Below are positions 50,340-59,798 of a DNA stretch of 64,000 nt, one piece after another. The position numbers and the translations under genes were made by a program. The notes beneath the pieces were generated by a model. It made no database searches. It worked only from the letters and a program-made list of their open reading frames with translations, and was not told where the DNA came from. Positions within the stretch are counted from its first letter, which is position 1, and each line of letters begins with the position of its first letter. Source of the stretch: UBA826 sp045564655 (GTDB taxonomy: Bacteria > Chloroflexota > Dehalococcoidia > Lucifugimonadales > UBA826). The stretch is taken from positions 1 through 64,000 of the forward strand of contig JBJLGX010000022.1 of the NCBI GenBank assembly GCA_045564655.1, in the 5' to 3' direction.

Positions 50340-51723
50340 GAGGATCCCAATTTCTTGTGAACATATTTAACCCTAATCCTACCCCTACTACTACAAATCC
50401 TAATACTATTCCTGCAAAAATAGTATTTATACCCAAAGAAGATATTCCAAAATTAGCATTAAATATAGATATCACTATGCTGTAGTCTGAAAGAGTAACA
50501 ACTAATATACCTACAAACAGGACTATTAACATTCGTAAAACCCCAACAGTAACAGGAAGAATCATTTTTCCTGTTCCTTGACTTGCAAAGAATAAAGTTT
50601 GGCCACCACCAAATAAACAGAAAAAAGGAGCTGCAATGCTAAGATATAAAGCACCATATTTGTATGCTTCTGAGTCTGCTGTAAATAAGTTTAACCATAA
50701 GCTTGGGAATATGGATATTGTAATCCCTAAAACCATAATAAATAAGAATACAATTGACGCTCCAGACCATGCAATTTTTCGAGCTCTTGCATATTGTTTT
50801 GCTCCGAAATTAATTCCGACTGCAGCATTTAGTACTCCGCCAACGCCAAAAGATAGAGGAATAAGTATTAGTTCTAACCTGTTGCCAAGTCCATATCCAG
50901 CTATAGCAGCAGTTCCGTATTCTGATATTAATCTAGTTACTATCAGAACAGTTATAGCAATACTAAGGCTGTTTATTAAGCTTAGTGCGCCTACTTTTAG
51001 TATATCTACCATTGGAGCTAATTTAATACTTTGTGGTTGTATTCGGATGGATGTTTGAGTAAATATGATATACATCATATAAGATGTTGCAGTTAGATGG
51101 CATACGACAGCAGATATTGCTGGACCGACTACTCCAAATCCTGAAAAACTACCTAATCCAACCGTCAAAATCCCAGATAATATCACCTGTATGATTACAC
51201 TAGATATTGTGGCTATTGCAAATGCATCAGTTCGTCCAAACGCTCGTAGAACAGCAGAACATACATAAAATGACCATATTGCTATTGATACACCAAAAAA
51301 CACTCTAGAATATAAGACGGCTCCTCTTACAACATCGGGATCACTTGAGAATATGGTAATAATGTAATTTGATAGTAACCCAAAAACTAACGTGTATATC
51401 GCACACATAAACCCGGAAATTATAATACTGTGCCACACTAGTGTATTAACTTCACTTAGTGCATTTCTGCCAAGAGCCCTTGATATGGATGACGTGATTC
51501 CTCCACCCATCGCTCCACCAGACTGCATAATCATTAATGTCTGTAAAGGAAATACTATAGCTAAACTTGCTAATGCAACTGTTCCTATTTTGCCGACAAA
51601 GAAAGCATCAGCCATTGTTGAAAATGTTATAAAAAATACAGCTGCCATATTTGGTGTGGCGAGTTTCCATAACAGATTAATGACGGATCCTTCTAAAAGC
51701 AGTTTAATTTGAGGGGTGGTCAC
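50332..51723 (-). CDS. MATE family efflux transporter
   Basis: 463 residues, twelve hydrophobic helices in two similar halves (LWKLATPNMAAVFFITFSTM and DAFFVGKIGTVALASLAIVF at the start, IAGYGLGNRLELILIPLSFG in the second half). MATE proteins export drugs or metabolites in exchange for H+ or Na+. Start GTG 51723. Forms an overlapping pair with the TauE-like gene; nine bases downstream of a small barrel-protein gene. Confidence 0.9.
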   Translation of the reverse strand: MTTPQIKLLLEGSVINLLWKLATPNMAAVFFITFSTMADAFFVGKIGTVALASLAIVFPLQTLMIMQSGGAMGGGITSSISRALGRNALSEVNTLVWHSIIISGFMCAIYTLVFGLLSNYIITIFSSDPDVVRGAVLYSRVFFGVSIAIWSFYVCSAVLRAFGRTDAFAIATISSVIIQVILSGILTVGLGSFSGFGVVGPAISAVVCHLTATSYMMYIIFTQTSIRIQPQSIKLAPMVDILKVGALSLINSLSIAITVLIVTRLISEYGTAAIAGYGLGNRLELILIPLSFGVGGVLNAAVGINFGAKQYARARKIAWSGASIVFLFIMVLGITISIFPSLWLNLFTADSEAYKYGALYLSIAAPFFCLFGGGQTLFFASQGTGKMILPVTVGVLRMLIVLFVGILVVTLSDYSIVISIFNANFGISSLGINTIFAGIVLGFVVVGVGLGLNMFTRNWDPRD

Positions 51724-51732
51724 AGGAATAAC

Positions 51733-52053
51733 TTAATCAAGCATTTTAGACGGGGTTAATAATTCATTAAATTCAATTTTGCTACTTATAATTAATTCCG
51801 AAACTTTATTTGCTATATTAAGTCCTTCGGGTATAGGTTTTTTACCTTCTCTCATTCCGGACATAAGTGCTTCATCCGTCCATTGAACAGTAACAGTATC
51901 TACTTCTGAAGGAGTGGTCCCTCCGTTAAAGTAGACAAGAAAATCTCCTCTGAATCCGGCATCTTTTATTATTTGAACTTGTTTATGTACTAAAGTAGCT
52001 ACTTTTCGAGCTAAACCCGGTTTTGTTTTATATGTTCTTCTTACGTGAAACAT
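51733..52053 (-). CDS. Small dimeric alpha+beta-barrel-like (NIPSNAP-like) protein, copy 1
   Basis: 106 residues: MFHVRRTYKTKPGLARKVAT, a helix and strands with LVYFNGGTTPSEVDTVTVQW. Order and length fit the ferredoxin-like dimeric barrel superfamily (NIPSNAP/antibiotic monooxygenase type); no catalytic residue is clear. Tandem paralogue of the next gene (23-base gap, both 106 residues). TGGAGAAAAA precedes the ATG. Function unknown. Confidence 0.65.
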   Translation of the reverse strand: MFHVRRTYKTKPGLARKVATLVHKQVQIIKDAGFRGDFLVYFNGGTTPSEVDTVTVQWTDEALMSGMREGKKPIPEGLNIANKVSELIISSKIEFNELLTPSKMLD

Positions 52054-52076
52054 TTTTTCTCCAGATTAATATTGAA

Positions 52077-52397
52077 TTAATCAATCATTTTAGCTGGAAT
52101 TAGTAATTCATTAAATTCAATTGAGCTACTGACTATTAACTCAGATAATTGCTTTGCAACATCATTAGCTGCTGGAGGAATATCATTTCCTTCACGACTT
52201 ATTGACATAAGTGCTTCATCTGTCCATTCTAGTACTACAGTATCTGCTTCAGATGGTGTTGTGCCACCATTAAAATAAACAGTAAAGTCTCCTCTTTGTC
52301 CTGCATCTTTAAATATTTGAGCCTCTTTGTGTACTAAAGTTGCTACTTTTCGGGCTGAACCCGGAGTTGTTTTATACAATCTTCTTATGTGAAACAT
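52077..52397 (-). CDS. Small dimeric alpha+beta-barrel-like (NIPSNAP-like) protein, copy 2
   Basis: 106 residues, closely similar to copy 1: FHIRRLYKTTPGSARKVATL, TVYFNGGTTPSEADTVVLEW, and FNELLIPAKMID at the end. The start is preceded by GAGGAGAAAAA. Differences concentrate in the middle loop. Likely a homo- or heterodimer with copy 1. First gene of a four-gene minus-strand run (two barrels, MATE, TauE). Confidence 0.65.
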   Translation of the reverse strand: MFHIRRLYKTTPGSARKVATLVHKEAQIFKDAGQRGDFTVYFNGGTTPSEADTVVLEWTDEALMSISREGNDIPPAANDVAKQLSELIVSSSIEFNELLIPAKMID

Positions 52398-52504
52398 TTT
52401 TTCTCCTCAATTTGATTTATACATAGGTTACAAAAAATATCATAACTTGAATACATGTAAATCAGATTATATTATTCAGATACTTTAATTTATAGGGGTG
52501 TTTC

Positions 52505-53656
52505 ATGTTTGTGGCTTCTAAGGATAAGATTTTACCTACAACGGTTATTGGCTCATACCCTAGACCACATTGGTATAAGGAAAGTTTGAATGGGCGATCA
52601 TTTAAGGACGCCTTAACAGACCAACTTTTTAGAGAACAATATTTTGATGCTGTATCTTCAACTATTAGTGATCAAACAAGGGCAGGATTAGATATTGTTA
52701 CTGATGGAGATTCGAGATTTGATCTCGATGTTGGGGGGAGGTCTTGGTTTTTTTACCCTATTGAAAGACTGAAAGGTATAGAAGGTAGTGTAACAGGCTC
52801 AACTAGATGGAAGGATAGGTTTGGAATATACCCAGGACATATACTTTGGGAAGTTCAAGAAGCTTATCAACCAGCTCGTGTTGTAGATAAGATAGAGAGG
52901 GGATCTCTAGAATATAAGGATGTTTGGAAGGTAGCTCAAAAATTTACTGATAAGCCTGTTAAATTTGGTTCGATTAGCGCTCAGTGTATTCCTGGAATGC
53001 TTGAGAATGAATATTATGATTCTGAACAAGATCTTGTTATGGATTTAGCTGATTGCATAAATCAGGAATTAAGAGAATTAGATAATGCCGGCTGTCCAGT
53101 TATTCAAGTTGAAGAACCTGCAATACATATGGGAGCAACAACTCAAGGTTATGAAACCTTGGAATTTTTAGTTAAGGCTTTTAATAAAGAGGTTTCTGGT
53201 ATTAAAACTGAAGTTTGGGCTCATACATGTTGGGGTAACCCCAACCAGCAATCAATGCACTGGAATAGACCTTCTTATAGAGATTCATTAGAATATTTAT
53301 GGCAACTTGATGCCGATGTAATTACTTTTGAGTGTGCTAGTTCTAAGGGTGCTGAAATATCAATATTATCTGATATCCCAAAAGATAAAAAATTAGCGAT
53401 TGGCGTTGTAAGTCATACCAATACAAATGTTGAACCACCTGGGGTAGTTGCTGAAGTTATCCGTAAAGCTTTAAAAATAGTTCCCCCTGAAAGATTAATC
53501 ATTTCATCAGATTGTGGATTTGGAAGAGAAGGCCTTTCAAGAAGAATAGCTTTTTATAAATGCGTATCTATAGTTATGGGGACGAATATTGTAAGAAAAG
53601 AGCTTGGTTTACCTGAGGTAGATATCCCTGCAGCTAATGAGAACTTATATTTTTAA
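52505..53656 (+). CDS. Cobalamin-independent methionine synthase (MetE) C-terminal-family protein
   Basis: 383 residues, only the catalytic barrel of MetE. TTVIGSYPRPHWY is the typical start. The zinc ligands are conserved: His and Cys in VWAHTCWG, Glu in ITFECASS, Cys in SSDCGFGR. Lacks the N-terminal MetE half, so it may use a methyl donor other than polyglutamyl folate, or be a coenzyme M-type lyase relative; substrate unknown. Stop overlaps the convergent GNAT gene by four bases. Confidence 0.87.
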   Translation: MFVASKDKILPTTVIGSYPRPHWYKESLNGRSFKDALTDQLFREQYFDAVSSTISDQTRAGLDIVTDGDSRFDLDVGGRSWFFYPIERLKGIEGSVTGSTRWKDRFGIYPGHILWEVQEAYQPARVVDKIERGSLEYKDVWKVAQKFTDKPVKFGSISAQCIPGMLENEYYDSEQDLVMDLADCINQELRELDNAGCPVIQVEEPAIHMGATTQGYETLEFLVKAFNKEVSGIKTEVWAHTCWGNPNQQSMHWNRPSYRDSLEYLWQLDADVITFECASSKGAEISILSDIPKDKKLAIGVVSHTNTNVEPPGVVAEVIRKALKIVPPERLIISSDCGFGREGLSRRIAFYKCVSIVMGTNIVRKELGLPEVDIPAANENLYF

Positions 53657-54213
53657 ATTGAATTATTTTCAAATTCTGTCGATAACATTCCCATAATAAT
53701 AGAGTCATGCCTTACCCCGTCATGGGGACGACTTTTTCTAAGGGTTCCTTCATGAACAAAACCGATATGTTCAAACAGACTTTTAGCTGCTTCGTTATAG
53801 TCAGGGATATCAGCCCACACTCGAAATAAACCATAAGAATTAAATGAAATATCTAATGTGGCTCTTAATGTTGCGGTTCCGTAACCTTTATGCCAATGAT
53901 CTTTGTCACCAATAAGTATAGATATTTGAGCATCACCTAGAGATTCTTCAATAGTTATGTGAATTTCTCCAATATGTTCATTAGTTTCAGTATATATGGA
54001 AAAAATTCTATGTTCTGGATTTTCAAATATGGAATCCCATTCTTCTATACTGAGGCTATCTACTTTTTCTGGATGGTATCCTAAATGAGCAGGGTCACCA
54101 TATGAATATCTTCCAAACCAACTTTCAGCTATAGATTCATTAGATAACCAAGCAGTTATTCTTTTAACATCATCTCTAGTAACATGTTGTAATAGTATTT
54201 TTTGATCTGTCAT
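53653..54213 (-). CDS. GNAT family N-acetyltransferase, RimJ/RimL-like
   Basis: 186 residues. The acetyl-CoA region is in DKDHWHKGYGTATLRATLD (Q/R-x-x-G-x-G/A loop as HKGYGT), with VHEGTLRKSRPHDG near the C-terminus, typical of acetyltransferase_3 enzymes that modify protein N-termini or small amines. Divergent from prfA. Substrate unknown. Confidence 0.87.
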   Translation of the reverse strand: MTDQKILLQHVTRDDVKRITAWLSNESIAESWFGRYSYGDPAHLGYHPEKVDSLSIEEWDSIFENPEHRIFSIYTETNEHIGEIHITIEESLGDAQISILIGDKDHWHKGYGTATLRATLDISFNSYGLFRVWADIPDYNEAAKSLFEHIGFVHEGTLRKSRPHDGVRHDSIIMGMLSTEFENNSI

Positions 54214-54315
54214 TTGAACCTTCCAATAAGATATCCTAATCCTTATGGTTTTTTGATATTATCATTATTGTGAATAGAAGGTCATTAGTCAATAAAGGCT
54301 CACATGATTATATTA

Positions 54316-54330
54316 ATGTTAATTTAACAT
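54316..54330. promoter_or_regulatory. 7-1-7 palindrome upstream of prfA
   Basis: ATGTTAATTTAACAT is a perfect 7-bp palindrome around a single T, 29-43 bases before the prfA start codon. Could be an operator, but an AT-rich genome makes such sites fairly easily. Confidence 0.35.
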
Positions 54331-54358
54331 AAATGAATTAATTCAATAAGGAATAGAG

Positions 54359-55429
54359 ATGTTAGAGAGATTATCTTCCCTTGAGGATAGATATGAGGAA
54401 TTGAATAAACTACTTTCAGATCCTGAGATAGTAACTGACTACATGCAGATCGAGAAATATGCTAAGGAACAATCTGCTATTAGAGAAGTGGTTGAACTTG
54501 CTAGGAGTTATAGAAAAACATTAGAAGATTTAGAAGAAATTTCTCAGATGATTAAAAGCGAAAATGATTCTGACCTTATTGCAATGGCGAAAACTGAACA
54601 GTTAGATTTAGAGAAAAAAAAAGTTATTGCTGAAGAAAATTTAAAAATGGCACTAATACCCCAAGACCCAAATGATGAAAGAAATGTCATTATGGAAATT
54701 AGAGCAGGAACAGGGGGAGAAGAGGCGGGGTTGTTTGCGTCTGATTTGTATAGGATGTATTCACGTTTTGCGCAGCGGGTTAATTGGAAATTAGAAGTAA
54801 TTAATTCTAATACTACTGGCATTGGGGGTCTTAAAGAAATTACATTTCAAGTTAATGGAGATATGGCTTACAGTCAACTCAAACACGAAAGTGGTGTCCA
54901 TAGAGTTCAGCGAGTTCCAGCTACAGAATCAAGTGGCAGAATACACACTTCTGCTGTAACCGTTGCGGTTTTACCTGAGGCTGAAGAAGTTGATGTTCAG
55001 ATTAATCCTGATGAGATTCAAATTGATATTTATCATGCTAGTGGACATGGAGGCCAGAACGTTCAAAAAGTTGCCACAGCTGTGCGGATAACACATATCC
55101 CTACTGGACTTGTGACAACATGCCAAGATGAAAGATCTCAATATAAAAATAAAGAAAAAGCTTTATCTGTTTTAAGGTCTAGATTGTTAGCATCTGAATT
55201 AGAGAAGCAACAAAAGGAAATTACTGATGAAAGAAGATCTCAAGTTGGTTCAGGAGATCGTTCTGAAAGGGTCAGGACATACAATTTTCCCCAAGGACGA
55301 GTCACAGATCATAGAATAGGTTTAACAAGTTATAGCCTAGATCAAATGCTTGATGGTGAAATCAGTGAATTCGTTGAAGCGTTAGTACATGATGACCAAG
55401 CTAGGAAATTAGAAGAAATAGGCTCTTGA
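54359..55429 (+). CDS. prfA: Peptide chain release factor 1
   Basis: Ends translation at UAA and UAG. 356 residues. The codon-reading region has RVPATESSGRIHTSA (the P-A-T motif of RF1), and the GGQ motif is in SGHGGQNVQKV (about residue 230); GTGGEEAGLFA precedes it. TAAGGAATAG before the ATG. Its TGA overlaps the TTG start of prmC, the enzyme that methylates the GGQ glutamine. Confidence 0.96.
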   Translation: MLERLSSLEDRYEELNKLLSDPEIVTDYMQIEKYAKEQSAIREVVELARSYRKTLEDLEEISQMIKSENDSDLIAMAKTEQLDLEKKKVIAEENLKMALIPQDPNDERNVIMEIRAGTGGEEAGLFASDLYRMYSRFAQRVNWKLEVINSNTTGIGGLKEITFQVNGDMAYSQLKHESGVHRVQRVPATESSGRIHTSAVTVAVLPEAEEVDVQINPDEIQIDIYHASGHGGQNVQKVATAVRITHIPTGLVTTCQDERSQYKNKEKALSVLRSRLLASELEKQQKEITDERRSQVGSGDRSERVRTYNFPQGRVTDHRIGLTSYSLDQMLDGEISEFVEALVHDDQARKLEEIGS

Positions 55430-56310
55430 AAATAAAAGAAATTTTATACGAGACTTCAAAACAATTAGAAAAATTTGGTATTTTAGATTTTGATTTAGAG
55501 GCTGAAGTTCTGGTTAGATATATCCTCAAAATTGACAGGGAAACGATATTTCAAGACTTGAATAAGAACTTGCAAGAGATCCAAAAGAAATCAATATATG
55601 CAGTTACAGAAAAACGTTTAAAAGGATATCCTCTTTCATATATTACAGGGCAACGTGAATTTTATGGAATTGAAATAGGAGTCAAAGAGGGGGTTTTAAT
55701 ACCTAGGCAAGAAACAGAATTATTGATTGAAACAGCAATTAATATTGCTAATAATCTCGAAAATAAAAACTTAAAGATTGCCGATATCGGTACAGGTAGC
55801 GGGGCAATAGCTATAGCTATTGCAATTAATATACCAAATTCTTTAGTTTATGCTTCTGATATTAGTAAGGAAGCACTTTGTGTTGCAGATGAGAATGTAA
55901 AAAAATATTCGTTAGGGAATAGAATTTTATTAAATCAGGGTGATTTACTAGAAAATATATTAGATAAGGTAGACATTATTTTATCCAATCCCCCCTATAT
56001 TCCTACTGCTCAGTTATGTGATTTGTCACAAGAAGTTTTGGCTGAACCTAGAATTGCTTTAGATGGAGGCTCAAATGGACTTAAGGTTATTTCTAAGCTT
56101 TTTAAAGAAGCGGTTGATAAATTATCAGATTCAGGATTTATGATTATTGAAATTACCCCAGAGATATCAACTCAAGTAGCGTCTTTGGCAAAAAAATACT
56201 TTCCAAAAGCTAATATTTTGATTCTGAAAGACCTTATGCATAATAATCGTGCCGTTTTAATAAATAGATCTATTGCTAATTTTGCTGAATATCACTCTAG
56301 GCCTAATTGA
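55426..56310 (+). CDS. prmC: Release factor glutamine methyltransferase
   Basis: Methylates the Gln of the release-factor GGQ motif with SAM. 294 residues, TTG start at 55426 in a four-base overlap with prfA (TTGA). Motifs: YITGQREFYGIEI and VLIPRQETELL at the N-terminal side, SAM-site IADIGTGSGAIAIAIA, and the substrate motif ILSNPPYIP. Convergent with GuaB3, overlapping by 19 bases. Confidence 0.94.
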   Translation: MKIKEILYETSKQLEKFGILDFDLEAEVLVRYILKIDRETIFQDLNKNLQEIQKKSIYAVTEKRLKGYPLSYITGQREFYGIEIGVKEGVLIPRQETELLIETAINIANNLENKNLKIADIGTGSGAIAIAIAINIPNSLVYASDISKEALCVADENVKKYSLGNRILLNQGDLLENILDKVDIILSNPPYIPTAQLCDLSQEVLAEPRIALDGGSNGLKVISKLFKEAVDKLSDSGFMIIEITPEISTQVASLAKKYFPKANILILKDLMHNNRAVLINRSIANFAEYHSRPN

Positions 56311-57425
56311 TAATGTTTCCCCTCTGTTTTTATAGATGGGGCTACTACTATTTCAGCATTATGCATTTCTTTAATATTCGTTGCTCCAACCATTCCCATA
56401 CACGCCTTAAGAGCTCCTATGAGATTTTGTGTTCCATTTGATACTGAAGATGGACCATGGAATAGTTGCTTTAAAGTTCCCTTTGTTCCTACTTTTACTC
56501 TAGTTCCTCTAGGTAGTGCAGGGTGAGGGCTTGCCATACCCCAATTAACGCCGTTTGCGGGAGCTTCTTCTGATTGTGCTAGTGGGGTGCCTATCATAAC
56601 AGCATCTGCCCCACTTGCAATTGATTTGCAGAGTTCTCCACCTGTTCTTATTCCACCATCAGTTATGATGGGAATATATTTTCCGGTCCGATTGTAGAAT
56701 TCATCTCTTGCCTGTGCACAGTCCATAGTTGCAGTTACTTGAGGTACCCCTACACCGGTAACCTCCCTAGTTGTACAGGCAGCACCGGGACCAACTCCTA
56801 CCAGAATTCCATGAATGCCAGTCTCCATTATTTCTAAGGCAACATCGTAACCTACACAGTTTCCTACCAATATAGGTACATCCACTAATTCTAGTAGTTC
56901 AGGGAATTTTAATCCTTGTAAACTACGAGATGAGTGACGAGCCGTTGTAACTGTAGATTGAACTACTAGCATGTCAGCTCCAGCCTCAACTGCAATGGGG
57001 CCTAATTTTTTTGTAAGTGCAGGTGTAACTGAAACAGCACAATAAGCCCCAGTAGACTTTATTTCCCGTACTCTTTTTTCTATTAGCTCGTTATTTATAG
57101 GTTTTGAATAGATTTTTTGCATTGTTTTTGTAACATCGTTAGGAGAAGACGCAGAAATTTCGTCAATAGCATCTTGGGGGTTATCATATCTAGTCTGTAC
57201 TCCCTCTAGGTTCATTACACTCATCGCGCCTTGTCTATGCATCTCACCGGCAAATTGAGGGCTTGCTACAGCATCCATAGCTGAACCCAATATTGGAATA
57301 TTGATAGTTACATCTCCTAGAGAAAATGAGGTGTCTGTCATGTCGGGGTTTATTGTCATAGCTCCAGGAACAATCGCAACTTCATCAAATCCGTAAACTC
57401 TTCTTAATTCTCTAAAGTTAGTCAT
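56292..57425 (-). CDS. GuaB3-family IMP dehydrogenase-related protein
   Basis: 377-residue TIM-barrel protein without CBS domains. PILGSAMDAVASPQFAG is the IMPDH start, the Cys loop is VGVGPGAACTTREVTG, and IITDGGIRTGGELCKSIA and ADAVMIGTPLAQS bind phosphate. The length and lack of CBS domains fit the GuaB3 group that many bacteria carry beside GuaB1/GuaB2; some GuaB3 proteins have IMPDH activity. A full GuaB is not in this window, so its role stays open. A promoter at 57507-57535 precedes it. Confidence 0.87.
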   Translation of the reverse strand: MTNFRELRRVYGFDEVAIVPGAMTINPDMTDTSFSLGDVTINIPILGSAMDAVASPQFAGEMHRQGAMSVMNLEGVQTRYDNPQDAIDEISASSPNDVTKTMQKIYSKPINNELIEKRVREIKSTGAYCAVSVTPALTKKLGPIAVEAGADMLVVQSTVTTARHSSRSLQGLKFPELLELVDVPILVGNCVGYDVALEIMETGIHGILVGVGPGAACTTREVTGVGVPQVTATMDCAQARDEFYNRTGKYIPIITDGGIRTGGELCKSIASGADAVMIGTPLAQSEEAPANGVNWGMASPHPALPRGTRVKVGTKGTLKQLFHGPSSVSNGTQNLIGALKACMGMVGATNIKEMHNAEIVVAPSIKTEGKHYQLGLE

Positions 57426-57506
57426 ATAAGAACCTCCGAATGTGAAGCCATTTTAGTATCAATTTGATATCAATATGTAATTCAAATCAAATATATTAGG
57501 TACTTG

Positions 57507-57535
57507 ATGATATGGATGTGCGTTTATAGTGTCAA
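57507..57535 (-). promoter_or_regulatory. Promoter of the GuaB3 gene
   Basis: Minus strand: -35 TTGACA (57530-57535), 17-base spacer, -10 TATCAT (57507-57512), start near 57500. The spacer has GCACATCCA next to the -10, nearly the same as in the promoter at 58567-58595. Confidence 0.6.
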
Positions 57536-57612
57536 CAGTATGAATTGCTTTTTATTTAAGATTATTTTATCAATCTAGCTGTAAATCGACTATTTTATAT
57601 CTGGGTTACAGA

Positions 57613-58425
57613 CTAGATTATAAATACTTCAGAATTTACACTTTTTATTCCTGGGTACTTAGTACTTTTTGCAGCAATTTTATTTGCTATATTTCCCGAG
57701 TAAATTATTTTTTTTGTTTTATAAAATTCTAATGAAAAAACAGAAGCAAATATGTCGCCGGCCCCTATAGTGTTTATTGCTTGTGTAGGAAAAGGAGAAA
57801 TATCAATAATTTTATCTTTAATATATATTTTGGCTCCATTTTTGCCCTGAGTAACCACTAATATTTTTGCTAAATTCTTTAAATGTTCCATGGGTATTTT
57901 ACTGTTTGATATTTCTTCTTCAGAAAAAAAAACGATATTGAAAAATGGTAAATTGCTTAACATTGAATAATCAAAACTGACATTTTTATTTTCCAATTTT
58001 CTTATCCAGCCTTGAGGCATTCCTACGAAAAAAGAGTTTTTATATTTATTCATTAATTCCTCAGTTTTTTTAATAGAAAACTCATTTAAAACAGGTGCAA
58101 TAAAAATCAAATCAGGAACCCTTTCCAAGTTGATGTTGGTTAGATCAATCAGATTGCTTGAAGAAATAACCATCATTTTTCGATTATCAGAAGAAATAGA
58201 AAAATCAAACTTGTTAGTTTTATCACTTTTGATATTAATAACACGGCTAGTTTTAGGGAAGTTAGTATAAGAAAAATCTTTTCCGAAGCTTGTTACTGCC
58301 GTAATGTTGTGTTGCCCTAACTGGTATAAAGAATTAGTTATATACGTAACTGGCCCTCCAGGGCTAAAATAGTCACCATCAATGTAATCTACGGTTGGGT
58401 TGCCAATAATTAAAATATCAGTCAT
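57613..58425 (-). CDS. PfkB-family carbohydrate/nucleoside kinase
   Basis: 270-residue ribokinase-like protein. The anion-hole and catalytic Asp motif is NTIGAGDIFASVF (about residues 223-235), and the N-terminal GNPTVDYIDGDYFSPGGP is the substrate lid region. Shorter than ribokinase by about 40 residues. Phosphorylates a sugar, nucleoside or inositol-like alcohol; substrate unknown. Sits alone on the minus strand between two promoters of the same kind. Confidence 0.85.
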   Translation of the reverse strand: MTDILIIGNPTVDYIDGDYFSPGGPVTYITNSLYQLGQHNITAVTSFGKDFSYTNFPKTSRVINIKSDKTNKFDFSISSDNRKMMVISSSNLIDLTNINLERVPDLIFIAPVLNEFSIKKTEELMNKYKNSFFVGMPQGWIRKLENKNVSFDYSMLSNLPFFNIVFFSEEEISNSKIPMEHLKNLAKILVVTQGKNGAKIYIKDKIIDISPFPTQAINTIGAGDIFASVFSLEFYKTKKIIYSGNIANKIAAKSTKYPGIKSVNSEVFII

Positions 58426-58566
58426 GTATTTGTTTGCTGAAACCTTATATATACATATTTTTATTTAAACAAATTAATAAGTTCACTTGATTTTTAGGAG
58501 TTGGAACAATTCTTTTTGTAGTAAGTCTGAATTCTAAGCAATCAAATGATCATGTACGATTTATTG

Positions 58567-58595
58567 ATGATATGGACGTGCTTATATGCTGTCAA
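58567..58595 (-). promoter_or_regulatory. Promoter of the PfkB-family kinase gene
   Basis: Minus strand: -35 TTGACA (58590-58595), exact 17-base spacer, -10 TATCAT (58567-58572). The transcript would start near 58560 and carry a leader of about 135 bases. Sequence before and after the -10 (GCACGTCCA, TCAA) matches the GuaB3 promoter. Confidence 0.6.
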
Positions 58596-58643
58596 TAATA
58601 TTATCCATTTCATTAAAATCACGTTAGAATCATAAAGATTATT

Positions 58644-59789
58644 ATGAATACTGAAATTGTAAAAAATTTAGCAAAAGATATAGGGTTTGATATCGTTAAG
58701 ATAACAAATGCGGATTCATTTGTTGAAGATGAAAAAGCTGCATTAAAAAGATTTAATGATGGCCATATAAATGATTATCCTTGGTACGATAAAGATAGGA
58801 TAAAACTTATGAATAGACCTGCCTTGTTATTGGAAGGTGCTAAATCCGTCATATCCCTTGGGGCTAGTTATTTAAATCCCGATACATCTGATGATGAATC
58901 TGGTAAATTACGCGGTAAAATTGCAAAGTACGCTTTGGGCGATGATTATCATAAAGTCTTAAAGAAACGTCTTAAACTATTTTGTAGTCAGATATCGGGT
59001 CATGTAGGGAGAGAAGTTAAGACAAGGATATTTGTTGATGATGGACCAATGAATGATAGGGCAGCAGCTCGGAGATCAGGATTGGGTTGGGTAGGGAAAA
59101 ACACTAATATCATTACGGAAAATTATGGATCTTGGGTATTGTTAGGTCAGGTAATTACAGATTTAGAGTTAAATATTGATGAGCCGTTAAAGAAGAATTG
59201 CGGTAATTGTGTTCGGTGCATAGATGATTGCCCAACAGGCGCCATTGTAGCTCCATATGTTATAGATAATTCTAAATGTATTTCATATTTAACGATTGAA
59301 CTTAAAGGGGTAATCCCTAGAGATATGAGACCACTACTAGGAGATTGGATTTTTGGATGTGATATCTGCCAAGATATTTGCCCTGTAAACAGAAAGGCGG
59401 AATTTGGGACTACTAGAGAATTTGAAAAACGCCAAGGATTTGAATTCACAGAATTATTACCTGTTTTGGATATGGACCAAGAGACATTTAGCAAAATTTA
59501 TAAAAATAGCCCCATAAAGAGAGCTAAATTAAATGGTCTCAAAAGAAATGTATGTGTAGCTTTGGGTAATAGTGGTGATTCACGTGCTATTGAACCGCTA
59601 TCTAAAATATTGAAAAATTCTGATTCAGTCCTGAAAATACACGCGGCTTGGGCTTTAGGGCGTATAGGAGGTATGTCGGCATATCAAATACTTTTAGAAG
59701 AATTAGATAAAGACAACTCTATAGAAGTTAAAGATGAGATTGAAAACTCTTTAGCTGATTTACAGTCAGTAAGTGATAAGCATAATTAA
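58644..59789 (+). CDS. queG: Epoxyqueuosine reductase
   Basis: Last step of queuosine synthesis in tRNA: reduction of epoxyqueuosine. 381 residues. Two 4Fe-4S clusters are bound by CGNCVRCIDDCPTGAI and CDICQDICPVNR; before them RRSGLGWVGKNTN belongs to the cobalamin-binding fold. HEAT-like repeats close the C-terminus (IHAAWALGRIGG). The earlier queuosine genes are not in the window; the organism may take up a precursor or have them elsewhere. The next gene starts ten bases later. Confidence 0.94.
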   Translation: MNTEIVKNLAKDIGFDIVKITNADSFVEDEKAALKRFNDGHINDYPWYDKDRIKLMNRPALLLEGAKSVISLGASYLNPDTSDDESGKLRGKIAKYALGDDYHKVLKKRLKLFCSQISGHVGREVKTRIFVDDGPMNDRAAARRSGLGWVGKNTNIITENYGSWVLLGQVITDLELNIDEPLKKNCGNCVRCIDDCPTGAIVAPYVIDNSKCISYLTIELKGVIPRDMRPLLGDWIFGCDICQDICPVNRKAEFGTTREFEKRQGFEFTELLPVLDMDQETFSKIYKNSPIKRAKLNGLKRNVCVALGNSGDSRAIEPLSKILKNSDSVLKIHAAWALGRIGGMSAYQILLEELDKDNSIEVKDEIENSLADLQSVSDKHN

Positions 59790-59798
59790 GGGATTAGT

